DNA of 55,806 nucleotides from Gemmatimonadota bacterium (GTDB taxonomy: Bacteria > JAAXHH01), in assembly GCA_009835325.1 (NCBI GenBank), contig VXWP01000005.1, positions 35,436 to 91,241 of the forward strand, written 5' to 3'. Below the pieces are notes generated by a model. The model had not been told where the DNA came from and did no database searches. It was given only the letters and a program-made list of their open reading frames with translations. Both the position numbers and the translations under genes were made by a program. Positions 48,501 through 55,513 of this stretch are shown piece by piece. Numbering within the stretch: the first letter of the stretch is position 1; every line of letters begins with the position of its first letter.

Positions 48501-51500
48501 GCCGCGGTCGCCGAACCGGGATTCCGCTTCGGAGAAGAAACCCGCGGAAATATCGGTGTAGGTGTAGAGGAACCGTCCTTCCGGAAGCTCGGGCAACACG
48601 GACGCGGTCGCGGACCCCGTGCCGGCCCCGACTTCGATTACCCTGAGGCGCCGTCCATCCGGCAGTGTGGAAACGAGGGCCTGCACCGCCTCCGTGAGCA
48701 TCCTGTTCGCGGCCCGCGCGACGGGCGCTTTCAGATAGAGATCGCCCGCCGTCGGTTCTCCGCTGCTGAACAGGAGGGTCAGGGGGTCCTCTTTTCCGCG
48801 AAGCACCTCCGCCAGGGCTAGGCCGGACCGCAGGAACAACCCGATCTCGATCTGGCCCTGGTCATACCTGTCCTTCATCCAGTCGGCGAAGGCCTCGAGG
48901 TCGGCGGGCATGTGTTCAGGGAGCGGATCCTCCGGACCCACAACCACGCGGAATCCGTCGTCCCGCTCATCCATTACGCCGGATCTGGCAAGCATCTCGA
49001 AGAGCCGGCGAAAGAGGCGGGTGTGTTCGGGCAGGACGCCCAGCGCCTGCCGGAGATCGTCGGGATCCACCACCGCGCCTTTCTCACGCTGCCATCCCAG
49101 TTCCTCCAGCGACGCGAGTGCGCGGGACCGCGACCATCGCTCCAGGTCCGCCAGCAGGGCGTTCCGGTTCTCCGGATCCACGCCGGCGTCCGTCAGGTAG
49201 CCCGTAAACGACTGTGCGTTGCCCGCGACTTCCGACGGACTGGGAAAGAATTCCGCCGCTTCGATACCCGGAGCCAGGGGGCGCTCGCGCCATACGACCT
49301 CGTACAGCAGGTCATTCACGCCTTCGACGGCCGCCAGAAGGGCCGCCCGGGTCGCCCGTTTCACCGTGTATCCGCTCAGGCGGCCGACCAGGGCGCCGTT
49401 CGGATCGTAAATCCGCATCTCGCCGCTCAGTACTTCCGGCGTCTCGTCCGGGTTCGCCTCGGCGCCGCGCGAGGATTCGCCCAGCAGCACGTGACAGACC
49501 ACCCGGTCCGGCAGCGGCCCCGCCAGCCACATCCGCTCCCAGCCGAAGGGCAGGTAGGTCGCTCCGCCTTCGGTCTCCGCCACGTTCCGGGCAACGCCCA
49601 TGACCTGGAAGCATCCGTCGAGGACGAGCGGATGCACGTCCAGCCCGTCCCTGTCGTGGGGTTCCGTTATAGAGACCTCCGCTACCGCCTCGCCCGGCCG
49701 GGACCATGCGTTTCCGAGCGTGCGGAAGCTGGGACCGAGATCGACCCCCGTACTCGCCCGGTGGCGGTAGTAGCCCGCAACGTCCACGGGCAAGAGTCCG
49801 TCTTTCAGCGCTTCCAGGTCGACCTGCCGGTCAACCTGGCCAGCCTGGCCAGCCTGACCAGCCTGACCGGACTGGCCGCCCGTACCGTCTCCCGGATCAG
49901 GGGCGCCCGGTGCGATGCGCCCTTCTACATGGACCGTCCACTCTTCTTCATTCCCCTTGCTGTAGATCTGCATGCCTCTGGATGCATCCGGTTTCGCCGT
50001 CTCGATCACGACCTGAACCCGTCGTCCGTTGTCGGCCCCTTCCTCGTCGTCGAAGACCATCGCGTTGTGTAACTGCATGTCTTCCAAAACCATCGGACCG
50101 CTTCCCTCAAGCATTGATACGGCACAGGCCATGGAACCGTACAGGGCGCCTGGAGCCAGGACGCGGTTGAAAACGCGGTGGTCGTTCAGCCAGGATGGAT
50201 CCGCGGGGAAGATCTCCGTTTCGAAGGTGATCTCGCCGCGGGCGGACTCGTGACGGTCTCCCAGCAGGGGATGGCCGGCGCCGCTCCGACGTTGCTTCGG
50301 CGCTTCGACCCAGTGCCGCTGGCGTTGGAACGGGTACCCCGGCAACGAGATCCTGCACCGGGACTCCCCGGCGAACAGTCCTTCGAAACGGATCGGCAGG
50401 CCGGCCTCATAGGCCGCTGCTACAGCGTTTACGAGACTGCCCACTACCGGTATCGGCGAATCATCGGAGGGACGGGTGAGACTGGGGAGCACTTTGGGCG
50501 CCGGTGTCTGCGGAGTTTCCGGCCAGGACGAAACGGTCAGGGGCGCCAGGATCGCGTGCGGACCGATCTCGACGACCAGGTCCGCGCCGAGCGCGGCCAG
50601 CGTGCCGACACTTTGGGCGAAAGCCACGGGTTCCCGCGCGTGCCGCTTCCAGTAGGCCCCGTCGAACAGGTGATCGGAAGCTACTTCCCGTCCCGTCAGA
50701 TTGCTCACCACGGGAATCGACGGGGTACCGATGGCCACCCCGTCCAGTGAGGATTCCAGCGCGTCCAGGGCCGGTTCCACCAGCGCGCTGTGGAAGGCCC
50801 TGGTGGTGTTCAGCCGTCTTGCACGGATCCCTGCCGCCTCGAAGTGTCTCATGACGGCTTCGACGCCCGGGACCGTTCCGCTTACCACCTGGTGCGACCC
50901 GTTGTCCGCCGAGATATTGCACCCGATTCCGCCGGCCGCTTCGAAATCGCCGGCCGCTTCGTTCAGCACTTCCAGTTCGGCTTCGACCCGTTCCGCGGGC
51001 GCGAAAACCGCGGCCATGGCACCTTCTTCGGTACCGGACAGCAAGGTGCCCCGCGTGGCGGCGAACCGCATCCCGTCTTCCAGGCCGAATACCCCCGCGG
51101 CATGCGCCGCGGCCAGTTCCCCGACGCTGTGGCCCATGACCACGGCCGGCCGAACGCCGATGCTTGACCAGAGGGCCGTCAGCGCACATTCCAACGCGAA
51201 AAGCGCCGGTTGCTCCCAGGCCGTGTCGTTCAGCGGTCCTACCGCTTCGTTACGGCCGAACATCACATCCAGCAGTGAGGTCTCGCGGACCTCCTGGAAC
51301 ACCGCTTCACAGCGGTCCAGTACCGCACGGGCTACGGGCTCCTGTTCGTAAAGCGCCTGCCCCATGCCGACCCACTGGCTTCCCTGGCCTGTATAGACAA
51401 ATGCAATCTTCGCCGGTTTCAGGGCGTGCTCGATCGGGCCGGTTCCGGTCAGTTCGGTGAGCCGTTCCCGCAGTGAATCGATATCGTGGAAAGCAATGCC

Positions 51501-53234
51501 CGCGCGGTGATCGAAATGGCTTCTTCCCACGCCCGACGTCCACGCCATATCCGAAAGGAGCCCTTCCAGACCGGCCTCGCCGTCGCCGTCGACGGAGTGC
51601 GATTCTTCGGACCGGCCGGTCTGCTGGTCGAGCCAGGAAAGGTATCGGCCGGCCAGTTCGCGTAACGCGTCGTCCGATTTGCCCGACAGTGGTAGCAATC
51701 GGGTCTTGCGCGGTCCCAGGTCATCGGACGGCACAGGCGCGCCAGCCACCGATTCAGGCAATGAAGCGGCCACAGCGACCGGCGATCCGGCGACCGGCGA
51801 TCCGGCGACCGGCGATCCGGCGACCTCGCGGCCGCCTTCCCCTGCTTCATCCGGTGCGCGGTACTCCTCCACCACGATGTGGGCGTTGGTTCCGGAAATG
51901 CCGAAGGAGTTCACGCCCGCCATGCGCGTGCGCCCGTCCGTACGCGGCCAGTCTATCATTTCCGTGGTAACCCGTATGGGTAGGTTATCCCAATCGATAC
52001 CGGGGTTCGGGTCGTGGAAGTGAAGGTGCTTCGGGATCACTCCATGCTTTACCACCAGGGCGGCCTTGATCAGTCCGGCCACACCCGCGGCCGACTCCAG
52101 GTGGCCGAGATTGGTTTTGACGGAACCCGTCAGCAGCGGATGATCGGCGCCGCGTCCCCGGCAGTAGACTTCGGACACGGCGTCGATCTCGATCGGGTCG
52201 CCCACGGTCGTCCCGGTCCCGTGCGCCTCCAGGTACTCCACGTCCGTAGGAATTACCCCCGCCTGGTCCAGCGCGTCTTCGATCACCTGGATGAGTGCGG
52301 GGGTATGGGGGACGGTCAGGCCCGTGCTGGCTCCGCCGTGGTTTATGGCCGAACCGCGGATGACGCCCCAGATCCGGTCGCCGTCGGCCTCTGCCTCGCT
52401 CAGCCGTTTCAGGACCACCACGCCGCATCCTTCGCCCCGTACGTAGCCGTTCGCCGACGCGTCGAAGGTCTTGCACTGTCCATCCGGTGACAGCATCATG
52501 GAATCGGCGCGCAATTCGTAAATACGGGGATTCAGGAGCGCCTGCACGCCGCCCGCAAGGGCCAGGTCGGCCTTGCCGTGCTGCAGGTCCGATACCGCGT
52601 CGTGGATCGATACCAGAGACGACGCGCAGGCGGCGTCCACCGCCTTTACGGGACCCATCAGGCCCAGTACGAAAGCGACCCTGCCGCAGGTGCCGTTAAG
52701 GTTCGTGCCGCTCAGTGCGTAGAGACAGGAGGCCGCGTCGGAGGGCCGGGTGGATTCCAGGACCAGCATGCGGTACTCGTCGTTGCTGATCCCGGTGTAG
52801 ACCCCGGTACGGCTGCCTTTCAGGCTGTCCGGGTCGATTCCCGCGTCTTCCAGCGCCTGCCAGCTCGTTTCCAGCGTCATCCGCTGCTGCGGGTCCAGCA
52901 ACTGCGCTTCGACCGGTGAAATCCGGAAGAAGGACTCGTCGAACTGGTCGATGTCGTCCACGAAGGCGCCATACCTGCAGCCGTCGCTGATTACCGCGCC
53001 TTCCGGGAAGAGCGTGCCGATGCGCCCGGTACCCGATCCGGGGACGCCCTCGGTCACCGCGTTCCCACCCGCTTCAAGCAGGCGCCAGAATGAATCCAGG
53101 TCCGGTGCGCCGGGAAACTTGCAGGCCATGCCGATGATCGCGATCGACTGTTCGTGCACGGCGTTCCGCTTCGTCCTTTCCCCGGATCGACCGGCCGCTT
53201 TCTCGCTCGCCCGTGGTGGTGTTTCGATCGACAT
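42534..53234 (-). CDS. Type I polyketide synthase: KS-AT-DH-MT-psiKR-ER-KR-ACP-KS-degenerate AT
   Basis: A 3566-residue PKS. Module 1: KS (about 30-455; Cys203 in DAACASS), AT (about 575-890; Ser703 in GHSVG, His815 in AFHS, malonyl type), DH (about 985-1280; His1019, Asp1206), C-methyltransferase (about 1390-1700; VIEVGAGTG 1532-1540), structural KR-like segment, ER (about 1970-2270; HAGAGGVG), KR (about 2275-2460; TGGLGGIG, with His2426 where the catalytic Tyr is expected) and ACP (Ser2589 in GMDSL). This set would make a methyl-branched saturated chain. Then KS2 (about 2710-3130; Cys2863 in ELNCASA, both His motifs kept) and an AT-like domain (about 3230-3566) with GRNAG (3355-3359) for GHSxG. 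The protein ends at the post-AT linker YPFQRMSYWIR. AAAGGGA precedes the ATG; E2 lies 32 bp upstream. Confidence 0.96.
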   Translation of the reverse strand: MSIETPPRASEKAAGRSGERTKRNAVHEQSIAIIGMACKFPGAPDLDSFWRLLEAGGNAVTEGVPGSGTGRIGTLFPEGAVISDGCRYGAFVDDIDQFDESFFRISPVEAQLLDPQQRMTLETSWQALEDAGIDPDSLKGSRTGVYTGISNDEYRMLVLESTRPSDAASCLYALSGTNLNGTCGRVAFVLGLMGPVKAVDAACASSLVSIHDAVSDLQHGKADLALAGGVQALLNPRIYELRADSMMLSPDGQCKTFDASANGYVRGEGCGVVVLKRLSEAEADGDRIWGVIRGSAINHGGASTGLTVPHTPALIQVIEDALDQAGVIPTDVEYLEAHGTGTTVGDPIEIDAVSEVYCRGRGADHPLLTGSVKTNLGHLESAAGVAGLIKAALVVKHGVIPKHLHFHDPNPGIDWDNLPIRVTTEMIDWPRTDGRTRMAGVNSFGISGTNAHIVVEEYRAPDEAGEGGREVAGSPVAGSPVAGSPVAVAASLPESVAGAPVPSDDLGPRKTRLLPLSGKSDDALRELAGRYLSWLDQQTGRSEESHSVDGDGEAGLEGLLSDMAWTSGVGRSHFDHRAGIAFHDIDSLRERLTELTGTGPIEHALKPAKIAFVYTGQGSQWVGMGQALYEQEPVARAVLDRCEAVFQEVRETSLLDVMFGRNEAVGPLNDTAWEQPALFALECALTALWSSIGVRPAVVMGHSVGELAAAHAAGVFGLEDGMRFAATRGTLLSGTEEGAMAAVFAPAERVEAELEVLNEAAGDFEAAGGIGCNISADNGSHQVVSGTVPGVEAVMRHFEAAGIRARRLNTTRAFHSALVEPALDALESSLDGVAIGTPSIPVVSNLTGREVASDHLFDGAYWKRHAREPVAFAQSVGTLAALGADLVVEIGPHAILAPLTVSSWPETPQTPAPKVLPSLTRPSDDSPIPVVGSLVNAVAAAYEAGLPIRFEGLFAGESRCRISLPGYPFQRQRHWVEAPKQRRSGAGHPLLGDRHESARGEITFETEIFPADPSWLNDHRVFNRVLAPGALYGSMACAVSMLEGSGPMVLEDMQLHNAMVFDDEEGADNGRRVQVVIETAKPDASRGMQIYSKGNEEEWTVHVEGRIAPGAPDPGDGTGGQSGQAGQAGQAGQVDRQVDLEALKDGLLPVDVAGYYRHRASTGVDLGPSFRTLGNAWSRPGEAVAEVSITEPHDRDGLDVHPLVLDGCFQVMGVARNVAETEGGATYLPFGWERMWLAGPLPDRVVCHVLLGESSRGAEANPDETPEVLSGEMRIYDPNGALVGRLSGYTVKRATRAALLAAVEGVNDLLYEVVWRERPLAPGIEAAEFFPSPSEVAGNAQSFTGYLTDAGVDPENRNALLADLERWSRSRALASLEELGWQREKGAVVDPDDLRQALGVLPEHTRLFRRLFEMLARSGVMDERDDGFRVVVGPEDPLPEHMPADLEAFADWMKDRYDQGQIEIGLFLRSGLALAEVLRGKEDPLTLLFSSGEPTAGDLYLKAPVARAANRMLTEAVQALVSTLPDGRRLRVIEVGAGTGSATASVLPELPEGRFLYTYTDISAGFFSEAESRFGDRGGAIDYRPLDIEKDPIGQGFEPHGYDLLIASNVLHATRYLTETLGHCRDLLAPSGHLIALENLSGLGWMDLTFGQLDGWWRFADDYRPHHALAGPDVWRRALGDAGFAESEVLGPDGPDGTGAPDGPGGPDTSDASTILDKGVIVAQGPAKVSEPAGAWILTEDRTGRAEELASALAARNQTVCLVRDGDAADGLPATNGPGIVRTTAEWGQRESWRSVIESLPRDVPFSGVVHLAGLDGPGAQTDTLELAAEVQRAGACALALVQGLIDTDSTPARGVWFITRGSQVLERELGGELAGAALWGFGKGVAREAPHLQPRMLDLDPAELAPGPDLVNELMYPDEENHIVYRREGRLVARLVRMGDSTGSLEFPEDQEWVLAPDPAGVFDQPFVQPLPPRPLEPREVRVAVEAAGLNFWDVFRSLGFIEEGLLGREMCGVITEVGDGVSSVSVGDHVVGLGFGAFAPLMITHGDLVAPAPEGFSVSGLATVPSAFVSAALSFEYSGLEAGEKVLIHAGAGGVGLAAIQLVQAAGAEVHATASAPKQAYLRSLGVEHIYDSRTTAFGPEILEATGGEGVDVVLNSLTGEGFIDASLSCLKPDGRFVEMARRDILTGDEMAALRPDVAYDILELDVLKKTDPAWVGRVLRGIMERLVSGELKPIIHSRWPLAEAGAALSFMRSARHLGKIVVTPPPLVTGRLKKDRTYLVTGGLGGIGCAVAGWLADRGAGTIVLNGRRQPDAEAEEAIQELRERGVAVQVELADVTDLDAVDAMLERMDRDLPPLGGVIHSVGVLSDGALGNQRWENFETVLRPKILGAWHLHQATRDRDLDLFVLFSSRVGVMGNPGQANHAMANAFLDQLAGHRRALGLPGQAIAWGAWSEIGEAAEQKERIESQRAALGGRWFTPQQGLRALDRLVRQDGTHSVVMAMDWSVFEEAAESRPPLLEDLLTAAQEEAEEAPESSDDVLTRLRNTPSAERENVLVSFLQGEVQSVLRLSSTPAPTVGFFDLGMDSLMAVELRNRLNRALAGSYTAPNTLVFDYPDISSLATHLMDEIGDAELESGDPESGGSGSEAAGSEAPAGSGRFAIAPPEAPTGPASGASAVPEAPTGPASGAVSRSENEGIAIIGMACRFPGAPDLNAFWSMLEEGTDAVTDVRPDTGTASVSPDGPDQGDEGWRRAGFIDDIDQFDARFFRVSPLEARSMDPQQRLLLETSWHAIDDAGINPDRLRGSRTGVYTGISSSEYRDLMKNQGGGVNFLGTARSLTVSRISFLLGLEGPSVPLELNCASALFAVHHAVASLRLGEVDMALAGAVNTVLSPDITSEMAYLGMLSNKGRCYAFDAKADGFVRGEGCAVVVLKRLSAAQADGDRIWGVIRGSAVNQNGATAGPTVPNGPAQERVIEDALAQAGVDPAEVDYLEAHGAGSALGDPIEVQAAAAVYGRGRAPDRPLLVGSVKTNIGHLESAAGLAGLIKAVMAIRHRRIPKQLHFEKPNPNVEWDRLPVRVTSETVDWPACPERPHRAAVSAFGISGANAHVVVEGYGTRADGARSAQTEIEATGARQAVAVKLPPGVPEPERDSVRPGARTSRLLPLSGKNPAALRELAGSYLSWLDRNLAAGSNAESVDEFLSDMAWTASVGRSHFSYRNGVVFRSVATLREGLDVLASNEARSDSVESNSINVAAAAPKVAFVYDGWDDGWRDTGKRLYDSEPVVRGVLDYCEALYRGETEASLLDPLFDGEGTAHPIDDPAWADPAAYALQCAITALWSSLDVRPSAVCGRNAGEIAAAQAAGAFTLDEGLRIAMARGEIGGTMDGNRSAPLAAEASKTRLDGISVSTPSLTIVCGATGERVGPAEMADLDRWIHRTVEGEGSLAGQESSQGSGASARSLADLAVDTLIEIGPVSRFSAGISEAWPEKQADEAAAALTLFGGLAHAADENDEEEGDGFMHAVKTAYEIGLPVSPGGLFAGESRRRRALPGYPFQRMSYWIR
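45172..45245 (-). repeat. Tandem repeat in the linker after the PKS ACP
   Basis: Two copies of a 48-bp unit encoding PEAPTGPASGA-type Pro/Ala-rich linker sequence, between the ACP and KS2. Confidence 0.75.
48111..48164 (-). repeat. 9-bp tandem repeats in the PKS after the methyltransferase
   Basis: Six 9-bp units, on the coding strand GGACCAGGC-like, encoding GPD/GTG/APD triplets at the end of the MT domain. Confidence 0.8.
49833..49877 (-). repeat. 9-bp tandem repeats in the PKS dehydratase domain
   Basis: Five 9-bp units, on the coding strand GGTCAGGCT and GGCCAGGCT, encoding Gly-Gln-Ala units in a loop between the two halves of the DH fold. Confidence 0.85.
51779..51823 (-). repeat. 15-bp tandem repeats in the PKS KS-AT linker
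   Basis: Three near-perfect 15-bp copies encoding GSPVA, in the linker between KS1 and AT1. Confidence 0.85.
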
Positions 53235-53266
53235 TATCGTCCCTTTCGTCTACTTAGTTTCTTTCG

Positions 53267-54526
53267 TCAACTGGGTCTGTTTTGGAGACCGTCCACCCTG
53301 CCGAATACCGACTCCGGTGCTTCCGCCAATTGCTTGATTCGCTGCAGGAACCGGGCGGCCGGCGCGCCGTCCACGATCCGGTGGTCGAAGGTCAGGCTGA
53401 GCGCCATCATGCGGCGCACGCCGGTCTCCCCGCTTGATTCGTCGACAACGACTACCCGCTGCACCGCCCGCCCGAGCCCGAGTATCGCACACTGGGGATA
53501 ATGTATGATCGGGGTGAAGGCGTCCACGTCAAACATGCCCAGGTTGGTCAGGGTGAAGGTTCCGCCCTCGATCTGGTCGAGCGTCAGGCTGCCGTCCTGC
53601 GCGGCCTGGATCAGGCTTTTCGTTGTTGCCGAGACATCCTGGAGCGTTTTGCCCGGTACGTCCTTGATTACGGGCGCGATCACCCCGTCGGCTGTATCCA
53701 CCGCGATACCAATGTGGATGCCGTCGTTCAGCACCACGCCGTCGCGCCAGGATGCGTTCATGACGGGATGCTCGGCCAGGGCGACGGCGGTAATCCCGAC
53801 CATCAGATCGTACCAGGACGGGCGGTAAGCCTCTTCGTACAACGAGGAAAGCGCGGTAACGTCTGCCTCGGTGTTCAGGGTGACCGGCGCCGTGGTCCGA
53901 TGTGCCTCGACCATCCGGCGGGCGATGACCTGGCGCATGTCGCCCTGGACGGCGCCGGCCCTTCCGTCCGTCCCGTCCACCGCGGGTACGTGCCGCCGGC
54001 TGCCTTCGTGCCTGCGGGCGGCTTCGAGCACATCCCTTTCCACGATCCGGCCCGATCTTCCGGTTCCTTTCAATGAACGCCAGTCGATGCCCGCGGACTT
54101 TGCCGCGCGGCGGGCCCGGGGACTGATGGCGGGGGCGTCCTGCGCTCGAGGGGCGCCCACGGCGGTTCCGGCGGCCGGTAGGGTTGGTGCGGCCGCAACG
54201 CTTCCGCCCGTTCCGGCCTTGACGACTTCGCTCTCCGTATCGTCCGGTCTCCCCGCATTCGGATCAAAGGTCTCGAGTTCTGCTTCGGCTACGACGTAAC
54301 CCAGGAGCGTTCCCACGGGCACGTTCCGCCCCGGAGGCGGCGAAGCATCGGGGATCTTCAGGATGCCGGCCTCGAAAGACTCCACTTCCGCCGCGGCCTT
54401 GTCGCCCTCGATGGTGCATACCATTTCGCCCTTGATCACCGGATCGCCGTCCTTTTTCAGCCATTCGACCAGCGTGCCTTCTTCCATGTTCCAGCCCAGC
54501 CGCGGCATGACGATTTCGTAGGGCAT
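53267..54526 (-). CDS. 2-oxoacid dehydrogenase E2 (dihydrolipoamide acyltransferase)
   Basis: The 419-residue E2 core transfers the acyl group from lipoate to CoA. It has one lipoyl domain (1-80, Lys43 in EGDKAAAEV), an Ala/Pro linker, an E3/E1-binding domain (SPRARRAAKSAGIDWRSLKGTGRSGRI, about 130-170) and the catalytic domain ending with LTFDHRIVDG, His382. FTLTNLGMFDVDAFTPIIHYPQ is typical of the acyltransferase core. It starts 9 bp after the E1beta stop with AGGAA before the ATG. Pyruvate is the likeliest substrate; acetoin or branched-chain oxoacids are possible. No E3 gene is in view. Confidence 0.92.
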   Translation of the reverse strand: MPYEIVMPRLGWNMEEGTLVEWLKKDGDPVIKGEMVCTIEGDKAAAEVESFEAGILKIPDASPPPGRNVPVGTLLGYVVAEAELETFDPNAGRPDDTESEVVKAGTGGSVAAAPTLPAAGTAVGAPRAQDAPAISPRARRAAKSAGIDWRSLKGTGRSGRIVERDVLEAARRHEGSRRHVPAVDGTDGRAGAVQGDMRQVIARRMVEAHRTTAPVTLNTEADVTALSSLYEEAYRPSWYDLMVGITAVALAEHPVMNASWRDGVVLNDGIHIGIAVDTADGVIAPVIKDVPGKTLQDVSATTKSLIQAAQDGSLTLDQIEGGTFTLTNLGMFDVDAFTPIIHYPQCAILGLGRAVQRVVVVDESSGETGVRRMMALSLTFDHRIVDGAPAARFLQRIKQLAEAPESVFGRVDGLQNRPS

Positions 54527-54535
54527 GCGCCGTTC

Positions 54536-55513
54536 CTATTCCACGAGCAGTTCGCGGACGGCCTGTTCGATCGATGCCCTGTCCGGGACGACGGCCTGCT
54601 CGAGGGAAGGGCTGTAGGGCGTGGGCACGTGGGCGCCGTTCAGCCGCTTGATCGGCGCGTCGAGTTCGTCGAAGCCGTGTTCGGTCACGCGGGCCGATAT
54701 TTCGGCGCCGATCCCGCACGGCATGAAGGTCTCGTCCACAATGAGCAGCCTGCCCGTTTTCCGCACGGACGCTAGGATGGTTTCCACGTCGAGGGGCGCC
54801 ACGGTGCGCGGATCGACGATCTCCAGGGAAATCCCCTCGCCGGACAGTTCCTCCGCGACCTGAAGGGCATGATGGACCATGACGGTAAGCGCCACGACCG
54901 TGGCATCGGTACCCTCGCGAACGACCGCGGCCTGTCCGAAGGGCACCCGGTGCTCACCGTCCGGCACGGGCCCCTTAAGGTTCAGCAGATGCCGGTGCTC
55001 CATGAAGAAAACAGGGTCCTCGCCGCGCAGCGCCGTGGCGAACAGGCCCTTCGCGTCCGCGGGATTGGAGGGCAGCGCCACGCGGAACCCCGGGATGTGG
55101 ACGAAGAAGGGATAGTAGCTGCCGGAATGGTGGGTCGCCGCGGAGTGGCCAATGCCGATGCAGCCCCGAAGCACCATAGGCATCTTCAGCCGGCCGTTGC
55201 TCATGTACTGCATCTTGGAAGTCTGGTTGATCAGCTCGCCCAGGCCGTCGAGGATGAAATCTGTAAACATGAAATCCACGACGGGCCGGGCGCCGGTCAT
55301 GGCCGCGCCCGTGCACATCCCGATGAACCCCCGTTCGCAGATGGGCGTGTCGCAGAGCCTTAAGGGGCCGTGCTTCTCGTAGAGCCCGGCCGTGGTCTCG
55401 AAATTGCCGCCGCGTTCGCCCGCGCCTTCCCCGACCACGAATATGGCGGGGTCCGCGTCCATGGCGTCGGACAGGGCTTCCCGCGCGGCTTCCGTGAAGG
55501 TCTTCTCGGTCAT
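54536..55513 (-). CDS. 2-oxoacid dehydrogenase E1 component, beta subunit
   Basis: A 325-residue E1beta of the pyruvate/acetoin dehydrogenase type. FTEAAREALSDAMDADPAIFVVGEG starts the domain; DTPICERGFIGMCTGAAMTGARPVVDFMF carries the conserved Glu region near thiamine diphosphate; GIGHSAATHHSGSYYPFFVHIPGFRVALPSNPADAKGL and the C-terminal transketolase domain (IVDPRTVAPLD, LLIVDETFMPCGIGAEI) follow. The start at 55513 is chosen because its ATG overlaps the E1alpha stop as ATGA, a sign of coupled translation; the longer frame upstream overlaps E1alpha. Confidence 0.93.
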   Translation of the reverse strand: MTEKTFTEAAREALSDAMDADPAIFVVGEGAGERGGNFETTAGLYEKHGPLRLCDTPICERGFIGMCTGAAMTGARPVVDFMFTDFILDGLGELINQTSKMQYMSNGRLKMPMVLRGCIGIGHSAATHHSGSYYPFFVHIPGFRVALPSNPADAKGLFATALRGEDPVFFMEHRHLLNLKGPVPDGEHRVPFGQAAVVREGTDATVVALTVMVHHALQVAEELSGEGISLEIVDPRTVAPLDVETILASVRKTGRLLIVDETFMPCGIGAEISARVTEHGFDELDAPIKRLNGAHVPTPYSPSLEQAVVPDRASIEQAVRELLVE

